Assembly: GCA_051872775.1 (NCBI GenBank) | Contig: JBJEEE010000019.1 | Span: forward strand, 1-51,455 | Source: UMGS75 sp051872775 | GTDB taxonomy: Bacteria; Bacillota_I; Bacilli_A; ML615J-28; CAG-313 | Direction of reading: 5' to 3' | DNA: 51,455 bases | Part shown: positions 16,793 to 25,209 of the stretch, piece by piece | Layout: each line of letters opens with the position of its first letter | Numbering within the stretch: position 1 is the first letter of the stretch | Position numbers and translations under genes: made by a program | Notes under the pieces: generated by a model | What the model was told of the DNA's origin: nothing | Database searches by the model: none | Seen by the model: only the letters and a program-made list of their open reading frames with translations

Positions 16793-19366
16793 TTATTCTG
16801 CATCTTCTTCTACAATTTTAGAATCTTCAATTAAAAGTTTAACTTTATCAGCAACACCTGTATTACTGAATGTAGTAGTATCTAATTGTTCTAAAGTCAT
16901 AGTTAATACTTTATTTAAAGTCTTAGCATTAGCAACACCATTTACTTTAAGGATGTTAGCAATTGCGCCTTTATAGAAAGCATTGATTGCACTTGATTTA
17001 GTTGATGTACCAGTAGAAATATATTTATCGTATTCTTCAAGGGTAATATCTACTAATTTCTTAGTACTATTTGTATAAGAAGGAGCGCTTCCTTTAATAA
17101 CACTAATGCGATATGCAGTAGAAATCTTATCAGCATCACCAGATTGACTAATAAAGAATACATCAGAAGTGAAATCTTTTAATGTTAAATAATAAGCTTT
17201 ATCATTCTTTTCATAACGATAACCTGGATCTAAAACACTACCAGTAATTTTGGCACCAATAACATTTCCTTCTTCATCTGTAACTTCATCATAATTACTG
17301 ATCTTATCCCAAATAGTTTTAATTTGAGCTTTTAGATCTTCATTGATTGATGATGAATTTGTATAAGAAGTAGAAGAGATAGCACTAACTTTTAAACCAG
17401 CTAATTTGTATACACCCCAAACACTATGGTTAGGTGCAGCAAGTTTGTATGATACAACAATTTCTGAAATTGCTTTTTCAAATGTTTTGTTTACATTGCT
17501 TGCTTTTTGAACTTCAATTTCGGCTAGTTCATAAATCTTGTTAACTAATTGTTCAGATAAGGAGTCAGTATCATTACCTGATTCATATGCATCAGCAACA
17601 CCATCTAAGTCTTTATCATAATAAGCATATACACCAATAATATTGGCACTAAAGTATGCAGCTAGCATATTTTTGATTTCAGCTTGAACTAATTCATCAG
17701 ATTCAACGGTTGTTTCAACACCTTCTTCATCAGTTTCAGTTTTGTTTACAGTCCAAATACTTCTTGCAATCGCATCAGTTGCGGCAGCATAAAGGCTACT
17801 ATCTAAATTAGTCATTAAATCAACTTCGCTTGATGCACCAAGATAATCACGTATGAAGTTTTCCCAACCATATGCAGCAGGATATCCTTTTTCTTCATAA
17901 TTACCGTTTTCAAAAGAAGTTTTGTATTCTTTAACATCTGATTTATAATATTCATCATATTTTTCTTGATCTAATACTTTATTATTTACAATGTCATAAA
18001 CTTGGTTATAACTTGTTAAAACAACATATTGTTGGATTAATAATAAAGAAATGATTGATCCATATTTTTCAGAAAGTTTAGTGAATAGTTGATCAGCTGT
18101 TAAAGTATGTTTAGTACCATTATAAGTAAATTCAGCAACTACAGAATTACTTTCTTCATCAGTTGTTTTATATGCATCAAATTCTTCAATACCTAAATCT
18201 GTATATGCTTGATTATAAGCATTAACATATTTTGTTTCTAATCCTTGATCATAAATCTTTAAAGAAATTTTATTTCTTTCTTCATTTAATACTTTATCAA
18301 TGTAGCTTGTTGATAATGAATTTTCAACAAGAGTATGTACAACCTCATCAATTTCTTCTGAACTTAAATCTTCAAAAGCTTTAGCATCATCTTTAGTTTC
18401 ATTAACTTTAAGAACTAAATAATATCTAGAACCAAATGAAGCAGGTCCATGTGTATAAGATTTGGAAAGTTCTTCCGTTTCCGTTCCTGCTACAGTTAAA
18501 TTAGAAACTTTAGTAGCAATTGTTGATGAAACAGTTTGTAATTCAGAATATGTATATGTCTTTACACCTGATGCACCAGTACCAGGATTATAAATAGCAT
18601 ACATATCTTCAAATGCTTGTTTTAAAGATGCAGCCGTTGCTTCTACACCATCGATTTTCCAATTAGCATTTAAGTTAGATAAATCAATGCCAACTTGTTG
18701 CATAGTAGCTTTAGCTTCTTTTTCAGAATCAAAAGTAACAAGAATTACATCATAAGTAGGGCGATGAAGGCTTTCGTATTGAGATTTGATTGCTTCTGTA
18801 GTGAAGTAATCTTCTTCATTATCTTCATCTGCGTTATATTCTTTAACAAATTGTTTAAATGCATTAACTGCAAAACTCATTTTTAAATATTCACGTTTAT
18901 AATATGCTGTATATTCATCTTCTGTGAAATATCCAAGAGCACGCATGTCTTTTTCAAATTTTACAAGTGTTTCTGCTTGTTCTTCAGCAGTTAAATTATC
19001 TTTATTTGATTTTTTACTATCATTTTCATCAACACCATAAATTATTTGTTCTAAATTTATATCAAATTCATCATCGTTATAGTGTGAGTCATATTCACTT
19101 GCTTTTTTATCTAGGATTATAGCATCAATCCAATCATATAATTCATCTAGTCCATAACTATTTAATAAATGGTTATAAATAGATGTATTTGTTACTTTAT
19201 AATTACCAATAGTAAGATATGCTTGATCACCATTGGAAATAACAGGAATTACACTAGGGTATACTTTGGATACTTTATTCTTCTTACAACTTGCTAATGT
19301 AAATACACATGTTATAATAAGTAAACAAGGAAGAACACGTTTAAATAATAATTTAATTTTGTTCAT
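16793..19366 (-). CDS. Giant SurA/PrsA-like lipoprotein (paralogue 1)
   Basis: An 857-residue lipoprotein with lipobox LASC (C27). Residues 48-90 resemble the SurA/PrsA N-terminal chaperone domain (YLTIGNYKVTN then helices). Residues about 190-228 resemble the entry to a parvulin domain but lack its clear active-site pattern. A second SurA-N-like segment is at about 408-450. At 584-595 lies an EF-hand-like loop, DKDLDGVADAYE. It is far longer than PrsA (about 290 residues). It starts 11 bases after its larger paralogue, and its AGGAGGG overlaps that gene's TAG stop, so the pair is coupled. Folding of exported proteins is the likely role. No known family covers the full length as far as I can tell. 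Confidence 0.78.
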   Translation of the reverse strand: MNKIKLLFKRVLPCLLIITCVFTLASCKKNKVSKVYPSVIPVISNGDQAYLTIGNYKVTNTSIYNHLLNSYGLDELYDWIDAIILDKKASEYDSHYNDDEFDINLEQIIYGVDENDSKKSNKDNLTAEEQAETLVKFEKDMRALGYFTEDEYTAYYKREYLKMSFAVNAFKQFVKEYNADEDNEEDYFTTEAIKSQYESLHRPTYDVILVTFDSEKEAKATMQQVGIDLSNLNANWKIDGVEATAASLKQAFEDMYAIYNPGTGASGVKTYTYSELQTVSSTIATKVSNLTVAGTETEELSKSYTHGPASFGSRYYLVLKVNETKDDAKAFEDLSSEEIDEVVHTLVENSLSTSYIDKVLNEERNKISLKIYDQGLETKYVNAYNQAYTDLGIEEFDAYKTTDEESNSVVAEFTYNGTKHTLTADQLFTKLSEKYGSIISLLLIQQYVVLTSYNQVYDIVNNKVLDQEKYDEYYKSDVKEYKTSFENGNYEEKGYPAAYGWENFIRDYLGASSEVDLMTNLDSSLYAAATDAIARSIWTVNKTETDEEGVETTVESDELVQAEIKNMLAAYFSANIIGVYAYYDKDLDGVADAYESGNDTDSLSEQLVNKIYELAEIEVQKASNVNKTFEKAISEIVVSYKLAAPNHSVWGVYKLAGLKVSAISSTSYTNSSSINEDLKAQIKTIWDKISNYDEVTDEEGNVIGAKITGSVLDPGYRYEKNDKAYYLTLKDFTSDVFFISQSGDADKISTAYRISVIKGSAPSYTNSTKKLVDITLEEYDKYISTGTSTKSSAINAFYKGAIANILKVNGVANAKTLNKVLTMTLEQLDTTTFSNTGVADKVKLLIEDSKIVEEDAE

Positions 19367-19377
19367 GTATTTCCCTC

Positions 19378-22300
19378 CTATTCTTCTTCTAAGTCTTTAC
19401 GACTTACTTCAATTATGATATCTAATAGTCTAATAAATTCAGCTTTATCTGCAGTTTGAATATTTGCTTTTACACTTTCTAGATATTCAATTAAGTTTGC
19501 AGTTAAGACATTATTTCCACTAATTTCGGAAATAGCGTTATCATACCAAGCTTTAATTCTTGCTTGAGCTTCATCATCCATTGCATATTCACTAGTATAT
19601 TCGATATCATACTTTTCTTTAAGTTCTTTTACAGCAGCATCATATGCTTCTTTCTTATAACTTATTTCAGAGTCAGCATTATCAGCAGCTTTATCAAGTA
19701 ATTCATAGATTAAAATATCTTCTTCAGTAGGAAGTTCAGTTGGAGCAGTAATACTTAAAGCGATAATCTTGTGATATCCATATGTTGTTTCAACATTATT
19801 TGGTGAAACATATGGAACTTCTAGAGTACCTTCAAGGTTTTGTTCAGTTAATGTCTTATACATTGATTCAAGTTCATCTAAGAATTCTTCAACTAGGCTA
19901 GAAGAGTTATTATATGCTTGTGCACTTTCAACTTTTAACATTAAACCAGCTTTCTTGAACTTAGCCCAATAGTTATAAGTATAAATTGTATCAGTATCAG
20001 TAGGAAGAGATGTAGGTTCTTCAAAACCAGCATTCTTATACACAGTTACAATTTCATTTAGTTGATTATAAATACCATTTTGAGCAGTATCTGCTGCATG
20101 TTCGAATACTAAATTCATTAATTCATCTACTAATGCTTTTTGTTCACTTGTCCATTCAGTAGTTTCAAATTCATATTCGCCAGTTTCTTCGTTGGTAACT
20201 TTTTTATCACTTTGAGTATCAATATTGTTATCATAATTATTATCAACATAAATAAATAGGTTAACAACATTCAATCCATACCATTCATCATAAGCTTTTT
20301 TCATAGCTTTATATAAATCAGTTTCTTCCCAAGTACCTTCACCAGCAGTAGTATATAAACTATTTGTTAAAGCTTCTAAAGCTTTGCTATATACAGAACC
20401 ACCAAATTGAGCATTTACAAGTAATTCTTCATCAGAATATGCACCGAAATAATCTTTCTTGAAGTTATTCCAACCATATTTAGCAGGGAAGTTAGGAGTA
20501 AATCCATAATATGAAAGATAAGAATATGTGAAATAATCTAATTCGAAATTCTTACGGAATCCACCAACTTCAGATTTAAGTAAAGCTTTAAATGTATCTT
20601 CATCTTTTACATCATTTGTATAGAAATTATAAATAGTATTAAATTCATTATTAGAAATAACACGATATTGATTAATTAAATCAACAGTAGTAGATACAGC
20701 ATATTTATCTTTTAATTCTGCAAATAATTCTTCAGCAGTAATAGTAACTTCTTTACCATTAACATTAAATTTAGCTACATTTACATCATCTTTCTTCTTT
20801 GAATCAGTATATTTAGTGTAATCAGTTAATTTTAAAGTTGATTCAAAGAAAGTAGTATATTGATAATCATAGATTGCTTCAATATAACGATCTAAGATTT
20901 GTAAACCAACTTCATTTCTCTTTTCATAAATCATTTGTTCAATAACATTATCAGTGATAGCTTCTTCTAGTAATTTATCAACTATTTCTTGTTTAACAGT
21001 TTCATCATTGTAATCAGGGTTAACTTTAATTAACACTTTAATTGCTAAAACATAATAATCACCACAGGATTGAGGTTTAATTGTGTATGATTTATAGAAC
21101 TTAGATGCATCATCAGAAACATAATATGTAGTAGAATCCGCTTTTAGGATACCAGCAAGAGTAGAATTAATAGCTGTTAATTCAGCAGTAGTCCATTCAG
21201 CCTTAATATCTTTTTCCGCAAGTTTATCAGTATCAAACTTATAAGTTTCAAATTGATCTACAGCTTCAACACTAACAGTTTTTGCTTCTTTAGCTTCGTC
21301 AACAGATTTAACATCAATACTATATGTAACAGTTGATTCAGTAACTTCTTTATATTTGAAGGTTGCAGTTACTTTAACAGTAACAGTACCATTATTTTCT
21401 GGTTTAACATATGTTAATGTTTTTCCATCTTCTGCTAAAGTAAGATTTGTTCCATCAGTAACTTCCCAAGTGATTTCCACTTTATCGCTACTACCATTAA
21501 CTAAAACTTCTAGAGGAAGAACGACGTTTCCTTCAACTTCTTCAACTTCAACCATAGCTTCTTTAATGGCAGCTTTTGCAAAAGATAATGTTTTTTCATC
21601 ATCATATACAGCTGTATAATCTTCAGATGTAATTTGATTGCCAAGGTAACCATAAACTAAGTTATACATTTCAATGAATTTATCTAATACTTCAGTAGCA
21701 GATAAATATGCATCATCAGGAATACCGGCAGTGCTATTGTAATCAAAACTACCTCTAATCCATCCATTTTTACCAAGTAATGTTGAATTAGTATTAATGC
21801 CTACAGCATTCATTGTCTTTAGAGCAGCACTTTCACTTGTAAAAGGAATATAGAATCCTACAACAGTATCAGAATAATTATCTTCATAATATTCTTTAAT
21901 TTTGTCTTCATCGAATAATCCTTCTTTATCCGCTTCAGTGCGTTCTTTTTCAAGTTTGTTCTTATAAGCTACTTTTGCTTGACTATTACGAACAAATTGA
22001 AGTGCATAATACTCTCTAACTACACCCCATACACTTGTATTAAGATTGTATGGATCATAGTCTTCTTCTGAAACAGTTTTAATTAAGTTATTCATTCTTA
22101 ATGAATCACATAATTCAACCCATTTTTCTTTGTTTGCTTCTTTAACAGATGAAGCATCAGTAGAAGTTAATTCTTTTTCAAACACACTATCCATAATGAA
22201 TTTATCAAGATCAGTTAGATGATCTAAATCTTCAGATTTAGTTTTTCTTACTTCAACAAGTTCATTCGCATAAATTTTTTCATCTACTAATCTAATAAGT

Positions 22301-22530
22301 TCAGCAGTACCGTAATTTTGCTTTAGATAAGTATATAAACGATCATTAGTGATTTCCATATCACCAAGAGTTAGGTATACATCATCTGCATTTTTAACTT
22401 TAGGTGTTTTGTTAGAACAACTTTTTACAGATACAACAATAACCGCAATAAGTACAATAAGTACAAAAGCGATGGCTACTGGGGCGATACGTTTAACGAT
22501 ATCTTTTCCAGTAATTTGTTTTTCACTCAT
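19378..22530 (-). CDS. Giant SurA/PrsA-like membrane-anchored protein (paralogue 2)
   Basis: A 1050-residue protein with a short cytoplasmic start and one membrane helix (about 15-35). There is no proper lipobox, although a Cys is at 38. The exported part begins with YLTLGDMEITN (52-62), matching the SurA-N-like start of paralogue 1. Shared blocks include KYGWNNFKKDYFGAYSDEEL, an EF-hand-like loop DNNYDNNID, and an AGL...YNNSSS segment. Unlike paralogue 1 it carries an Ig-like insert in its middle third (around 350-410). GGAGTG precedes the ATG. It is the first gene of a two-gene operon with a strong promoter. A foldase or surface chaperone role is inferred from the N-terminal resemblance and export only. 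Confidence 0.76.
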   Translation of the reverse strand: MSEKQITGKDIVKRIAPVAIAFVLIVLIAVIVVSVKSCSNKTPKVKNADDVYLTLGDMEITNDRLYTYLKQNYGTAELIRLVDEKIYANELVEVRKTKSEDLDHLTDLDKFIMDSVFEKELTSTDASSVKEANKEKWVELCDSLRMNNLIKTVSEEDYDPYNLNTSVWGVVREYYALQFVRNSQAKVAYKNKLEKERTEADKEGLFDEDKIKEYYEDNYSDTVVGFYIPFTSESAALKTMNAVGINTNSTLLGKNGWIRGSFDYNSTAGIPDDAYLSATEVLDKFIEMYNLVYGYLGNQITSEDYTAVYDDEKTLSFAKAAIKEAMVEVEEVEGNVVLPLEVLVNGSSDKVEITWEVTDGTNLTLAEDGKTLTYVKPENNGTVTVKVTATFKYKEVTESTVTYSIDVKSVDEAKEAKTVSVEAVDQFETYKFDTDKLAEKDIKAEWTTAELTAINSTLAGILKADSTTYYVSDDASKFYKSYTIKPQSCGDYYVLAIKVLIKVNPDYNDETVKQEIVDKLLEEAITDNVIEQMIYEKRNEVGLQILDRYIEAIYDYQYTTFFESTLKLTDYTKYTDSKKKDDVNVAKFNVNGKEVTITAEELFAELKDKYAVSTTVDLINQYRVISNNEFNTIYNFYTNDVKDEDTFKALLKSEVGGFRKNFELDYFTYSYLSYYGFTPNFPAKYGWNNFKKDYFGAYSDEELLVNAQFGGSVYSKALEALTNSLYTTAGEGTWEETDLYKAMKKAYDEWYGLNVVNLFIYVDNNYDNNIDTQSDKKVTNEETGEYEFETTEWTSEQKALVDELMNLVFEHAADTAQNGIYNQLNEIVTVYKNAGFEEPTSLPTDTDTIYTYNYWAKFKKAGLMLKVESAQAYNNSSSLVEEFLDELESMYKTLTEQNLEGTLEVPYVSPNNVETTYGYHKIIALSITAPTELPTEEDILIYELLDKAADNADSEISYKKEAYDAAVKELKEKYDIEYTSEYAMDDEAQARIKAWYDNAISEISGNNVLTANLIEYLESVKANIQTADKAEFIRLLDIIIEVSRKDLEEE

Positions 22531-22586
22531 TTTGTTTCACTCCTTTTCTTTAAATGGTTATTTAAATATACCAAAATAACAATAAT

Positions 22587-22615
22587 ATAATACCAAATTT
22601 TATAAAAAAATACAA
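22587..22615 (-). promoter_or_regulatory. Promoter of the SurA-like operon
   Basis: On the minus strand: TTGTAT (22610-22615), 17 bases, TATTAT (22587-22592) preceded by TGG, an extended -10. The leader is about 50 bases. Confidence 0.75.
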
Positions 22616-22673
22616 GTAAAACATAGCTAAATTAAGGATTAAATTACACAAAAATAAAGCAAAACAAAACTAA

Positions 22674-22690
22674 TGTGAAATTAATGTGAA
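22674..22690 (+). promoter_or_regulatory. Possible WalR-like direct repeat
   Basis: TGTGAA (22674-22679), 5 bases, TGTGAA (22685-22690), within a 9-base direct repeat TAATGTGAA at 11-bp spacing. WalR of Bacillus and Staphylococcus recognises TGTWAH-N5-TGTWAH, so each half here has one mismatch. The repeat lies between the SurA-like promoter and the small YjcZ-like gene, and about 390 bases before walJ. Confidence 0.35.
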
Positions 22691-22814
22691 GTTTAAAAAA
22701 ATCACTATTTCTAGGCCTTTATAATATCTAATAAATTAAATAAAACGTATTATATATTAGACCATTAATGTAGTGCATTGTTCTTTTTAAGCTGGCTAGA
22801 AAGGAGGAAAATAC

Positions 22815-22904
22815 ATGAATACTGGTCGTCAAGAATATGGGTATGCTTTCATCCTTGTATTATTTATTTTACTAGTAATCATTGGTGCATGCTGGGCATT
22901 CTAA
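22815..22904 (+). CDS. YjcZ-like small hydrophobic peptide (29 residues)
   Basis: A 29-residue peptide with a polar, Gly/Tyr-containing start (EYGYAF) and one hydrophobic helix rich in Ile, Leu and Val that ends in GACWAF. This pattern, Gly-Tyr then FxLIVVLFILLVIIG, is that of the YjcZ/SscA family of tiny spore-associated proteins in Bacilli. An ideal AAGGAGG (22801-22807) lies 7 bases before the ATG, and a terminator follows at once, so it is a self-standing gene. No clear housekeeping promoter is seen, which would fit an alternative sigma factor. A toxin-like or small membrane peptide is the main alternative. Confidence 0.75.
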   Translation: MNTGRQEYGYAFILVLFILLVIIGACWAF

Positions 22905-22906
22905 AC

Positions 22907-22945
22907 AAGATTAAACACTGAATTTATTCAGTGTTTTAATCTTTA
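22907..22945 (+). terminator. Terminator after the small peptide gene
   Basis: CACTGAA (22916-22922) pairs with TTCAGTG (22927-22933), extended by AAGATTAAA with TTTTAATCTT (one bulged T). It begins three bases after the stop codon. Confidence 0.85.
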
Positions 22946-23022
22946 TATAGGAAAAAATCATTAAGTATAATTTATGAAATTTTAGACTTATTCTATTAAT
23001 TACATCATTATTATGTTTTTGT

Positions 23023-23051
23023 TTGATAAAAAAGTCAAAATATGATATAAT
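23023..23051 (+). promoter_or_regulatory. Promoter of the walJ-rlmH-uvrB-mnmA-recD2 operon
   Basis: TTGATA (23023-23028), 17 bases, TATAAT (23046-23051) preceded by TGA. It is near consensus with an extended -10, 28 bases before the walJ ATG. Confidence 0.8.
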
Positions 23052-23078
23052 ACATTGAAAGTAGAAAGGGTAAGTAAA

Positions 23079-23870
23079 ATGAAAATAACGGTACTAGCAA
23101 GTGGCTCAAAAGGAAACTCTACCTACATAGAAACTCCAAAAACGAAAATATTAGTGGATGCGGGAATAAGTGTACTCCAAATTAGAGAAAGATTGAAATC
23201 AGAAAACATCGAATTAACATCACTCAATGCTATTTTTGTCACACATGAACATTCAGATCATGTACTGCATCTTGCGGCAGTCCTAGCGAGAACTAATGCA
23301 ACTTTATATATTGATAAAATTAGCTATGATGTAATTAATAAAAAAACCAATAATTCATTATTACCTTTTCCGGTTGTTTTCATTAATAATGATCTAAAAT
23401 ATACTTTTGAAGACATAATTGTTGTTCCCATTGCTTTATCACATGATTCTTATGCTATTCATGGTTATCTATTTAAAGAGACAAATACAAGTGAGAACAA
23501 AACATTTGCTATGATTACTGATACAGGTATTATTCCCGATAAGTATTTCCCTATTCTATCTTCGATTAATGTAATAATGATTGAATCAAATCATGATGTT
23601 GAAATGCTTTCTACTAGTAGAAGACCATGGATTTTAATCAAACGTATTCTTTCAAAAAAAGGCCATTTATCTAATGAAGAATGTATGAGTTATCTCTCAC
23701 GTATTGTTTCTAAAAACACTAAACATGTCATTCTTGCTCATTTAAGTGAAGAATGTAATGACGAAAAGATTGTGAAAGCAGAATGTTTGCAAAGTTTTGG
23801 AGATAATCCTCATTTTATCTTCCATATTGCAGAACAACATCACCCCCTTCACATTATTGAGGTAGAATAA
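23079..23870 (+). CDS. walJ: WalJ (YycJ/VicX) metallo-beta-lactamase-fold hydrolase
   Basis: A 263-residue protein of the length of Bacillus YycJ. The metal-binding motif THEHSDH gives H56, H58, D60 and H61, and the start LASGSKGNSTYI is typical of the family. YycJ-type proteins are predicted nucleases linked to chromosome-end and replication/segregation coordination. They normally sit at the end of the walRK operon, but here walR, walK, walH and walI are absent upstream. The ATG follows AGAAAGGG by about 9 bases. An in-frame TTG 24 bases earlier lies right after the -10 and is not the start. The stop overlaps the rlmH ATG. Confidence 0.92.
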   Translation: MKITVLASGSKGNSTYIETPKTKILVDAGISVLQIRERLKSENIELTSLNAIFVTHEHSDHVLHLAAVLARTNATLYIDKISYDVINKKTNNSLLPFPVVFINNDLKYTFEDIIVVPIALSHDSYAIHGYLFKETNTSENKTFAMITDTGIIPDKYFPILSSINVIMIESNHDVEMLSTSRRPWILIKRILSKKGHLSNEECMSYLSRIVSKNTKHVILAHLSEECNDEKIVKAECLQSFGDNPHFIFHIAEQHHPLHIIEVE

Positions 23871-24328
23871 TGATAAAAATAATATGTGTTGGTAAAATTA
23901 AAGAAGATTTTATCGAAAAAGGAATTAACGAGTATCTAAAAAGATTAAGTGCATTTACTAAAGTTACTATTATCGAACTTAAAGAAGGCAATAACATTGA
24001 TATTTCAAAAACCATAGAAAGTGAAGGAAGAAGTATCCTTGATAAAATTAATAAAGATGATTTCGTGATCACACTAGAAATTGCTGGTAAAATGCTAGAT
24101 AGTATCGAGTTATCAAAAAAAATAAATGATTTATATACCTATGGCAATACTAACATTGATTTTATTATAGGTGGATCATGGGGATTAAGTGATGAAGTTA
24201 AAAGAAGAAGTAATTTTGCTTTATCATTTTCAAAATTTACTTTCCCACATCAATTGATGCGACTAATTTTAATAGAACAAATATATCGTTCATTTACAAT
24301 TATAAATAATAAAGAATATCATAAATAG
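23870..24328 (+). CDS. rlmH: 23S rRNA (pseudouridine1915-N3)-methyltransferase RlmH
   Basis: A 152-residue SPOUT-class methyltransferase. The start MIKIICVGKIKE, the SAM-binding knot region IGGSWGLSDEV, and the C-terminal LSFSKFTFPHQLMRLILIEQIYR segment (given here as its parts LSFSKFTFPHQ and LMRLILIEQIYR) are all typical. It methylates pseudouridine 1915 in helix 69 of 23S rRNA on the 70S ribosome. Its start overlaps walJ by one base (TAATG). The order walJ then rlmH is the usual one in Bacilli. Confidence 0.95.
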   Translation: MIKIICVGKIKEDFIEKGINEYLKRLSAFTKVTIIELKEGNNIDISKTIESEGRSILDKINKDDFVITLEIAGKMLDSIELSKKINDLYTYGNTNIDFIIGGSWGLSDEVKRRSNFALSFSKFTFPHQLMRLILIEQIYRSFTIINNKEYHK

Positions 24329-24341
24329 GAGGATTAAAGTT

Positions 24342-25208
24342 ATGATGGATTTAATTACAAATATTATTTTTCTAGCCGTAACTGTATGTTTTTTGGGGAT
24401 ATACATTTATAGTTTAGTTTTAAACCTAGTTAGAGCAATTAAGACGAACAAACAGTTAAAAAAAGACCCTCAAGTTATTGAAGGGACAGTTGTAGAAGTT
24501 ACTCCAATTAAAAAAAGAGTATATGTTAAAGTTCAATTTAAGTCAGAAAGCAATCATCAATTATTTGATATTTTATATGAACTTACACAAGCAGAGTTTA
24601 AAGATCAATACTATGTAAATCAAAAGGTAAAAATCTTTTATCCAAAAGTTGAAGGCAATAAAAAGATTCATTGCTTCCCAACATACCTAGAAGGAATGAA
24701 AATTGCGCCAGAAGCTGGACCAATCTTTACGGATGCTTTAGTAACTGCTTCCGGTCTATTTATTACTTTATTTAGTTTATATCAAATGATTGTTAAAGAT
24801 GTATTTAGTGGTAATGTTCCACTTGTTTCTTCTCAATCATTAACAACAGAAACTGATGTAGTGAGTACTTTTAATATTTTTAGTTTCTTTATATTTTTAG
24901 TTATTTATCTTGTATTATTAAGTTATTTACTTGAAAGAATAACTGGAATATCGCGCGAACATAGTGAAAACTATCTAAAGATTTGTGGTTTACTTGTCAA
25001 AGCAGAGGTTGTAACATACAAGTTAATGAGAACAAAAAATGCTAATGGAGTAAGACAAGCAAGAGTAAAGATTAGTTTTAATACAAATAAAGGTGAAAAA
25101 GTAGAATCAGAAATTTACTCTTTCCTTTATACGGAAAATCCAGAACAATATATTAGTATTTTATATGATCCACGCCGTCCTCAAATGGCGGTATATCTAA
25201 GAGGCTAA
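24342..25208 (+). CDS. Unknown membrane protein with two DUF3592-like beta regions
   Basis: A 288-residue protein I do not recognise by name. Membrane helices are likely at about 4-27, 130-150 and 178-200. Two soluble regions look like copies of one small beta-domain. The first (about 46-115) has EGTVVEVTP, VYVKVQF and KIFYPK. The second (about 215-286) has KAEVVTY, ARVKISFNT and ILYDPRRPQ. This is the pattern of DUF3592-type domains. AGGAGG overlaps the rlmH TAG, 9 bases before the ATG, and uvrB begins one base after the stop. It is locked into a repair and RNA-modification operon, but no link of function can be seen. Confidence 0.72.
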   Translation: MMDLITNIIFLAVTVCFLGIYIYSLVLNLVRAIKTNKQLKKDPQVIEGTVVEVTPIKKRVYVKVQFKSESNHQLFDILYELTQAEFKDQYYVNQKVKIFYPKVEGNKKIHCFPTYLEGMKIAPEAGPIFTDALVTASGLFITLFSLYQMIVKDVFSGNVPLVSSQSLTTETDVVSTFNIFSFFIFLVIYLVLLSYLLERITGISREHSENYLKICGLLVKAEVVTYKLMRTKNANGVRQARVKISFNTNKGEKVESEIYSFLYTENPEQYISILYDPRRPQMAVYLRG

Positions 25209-25209
25209 T

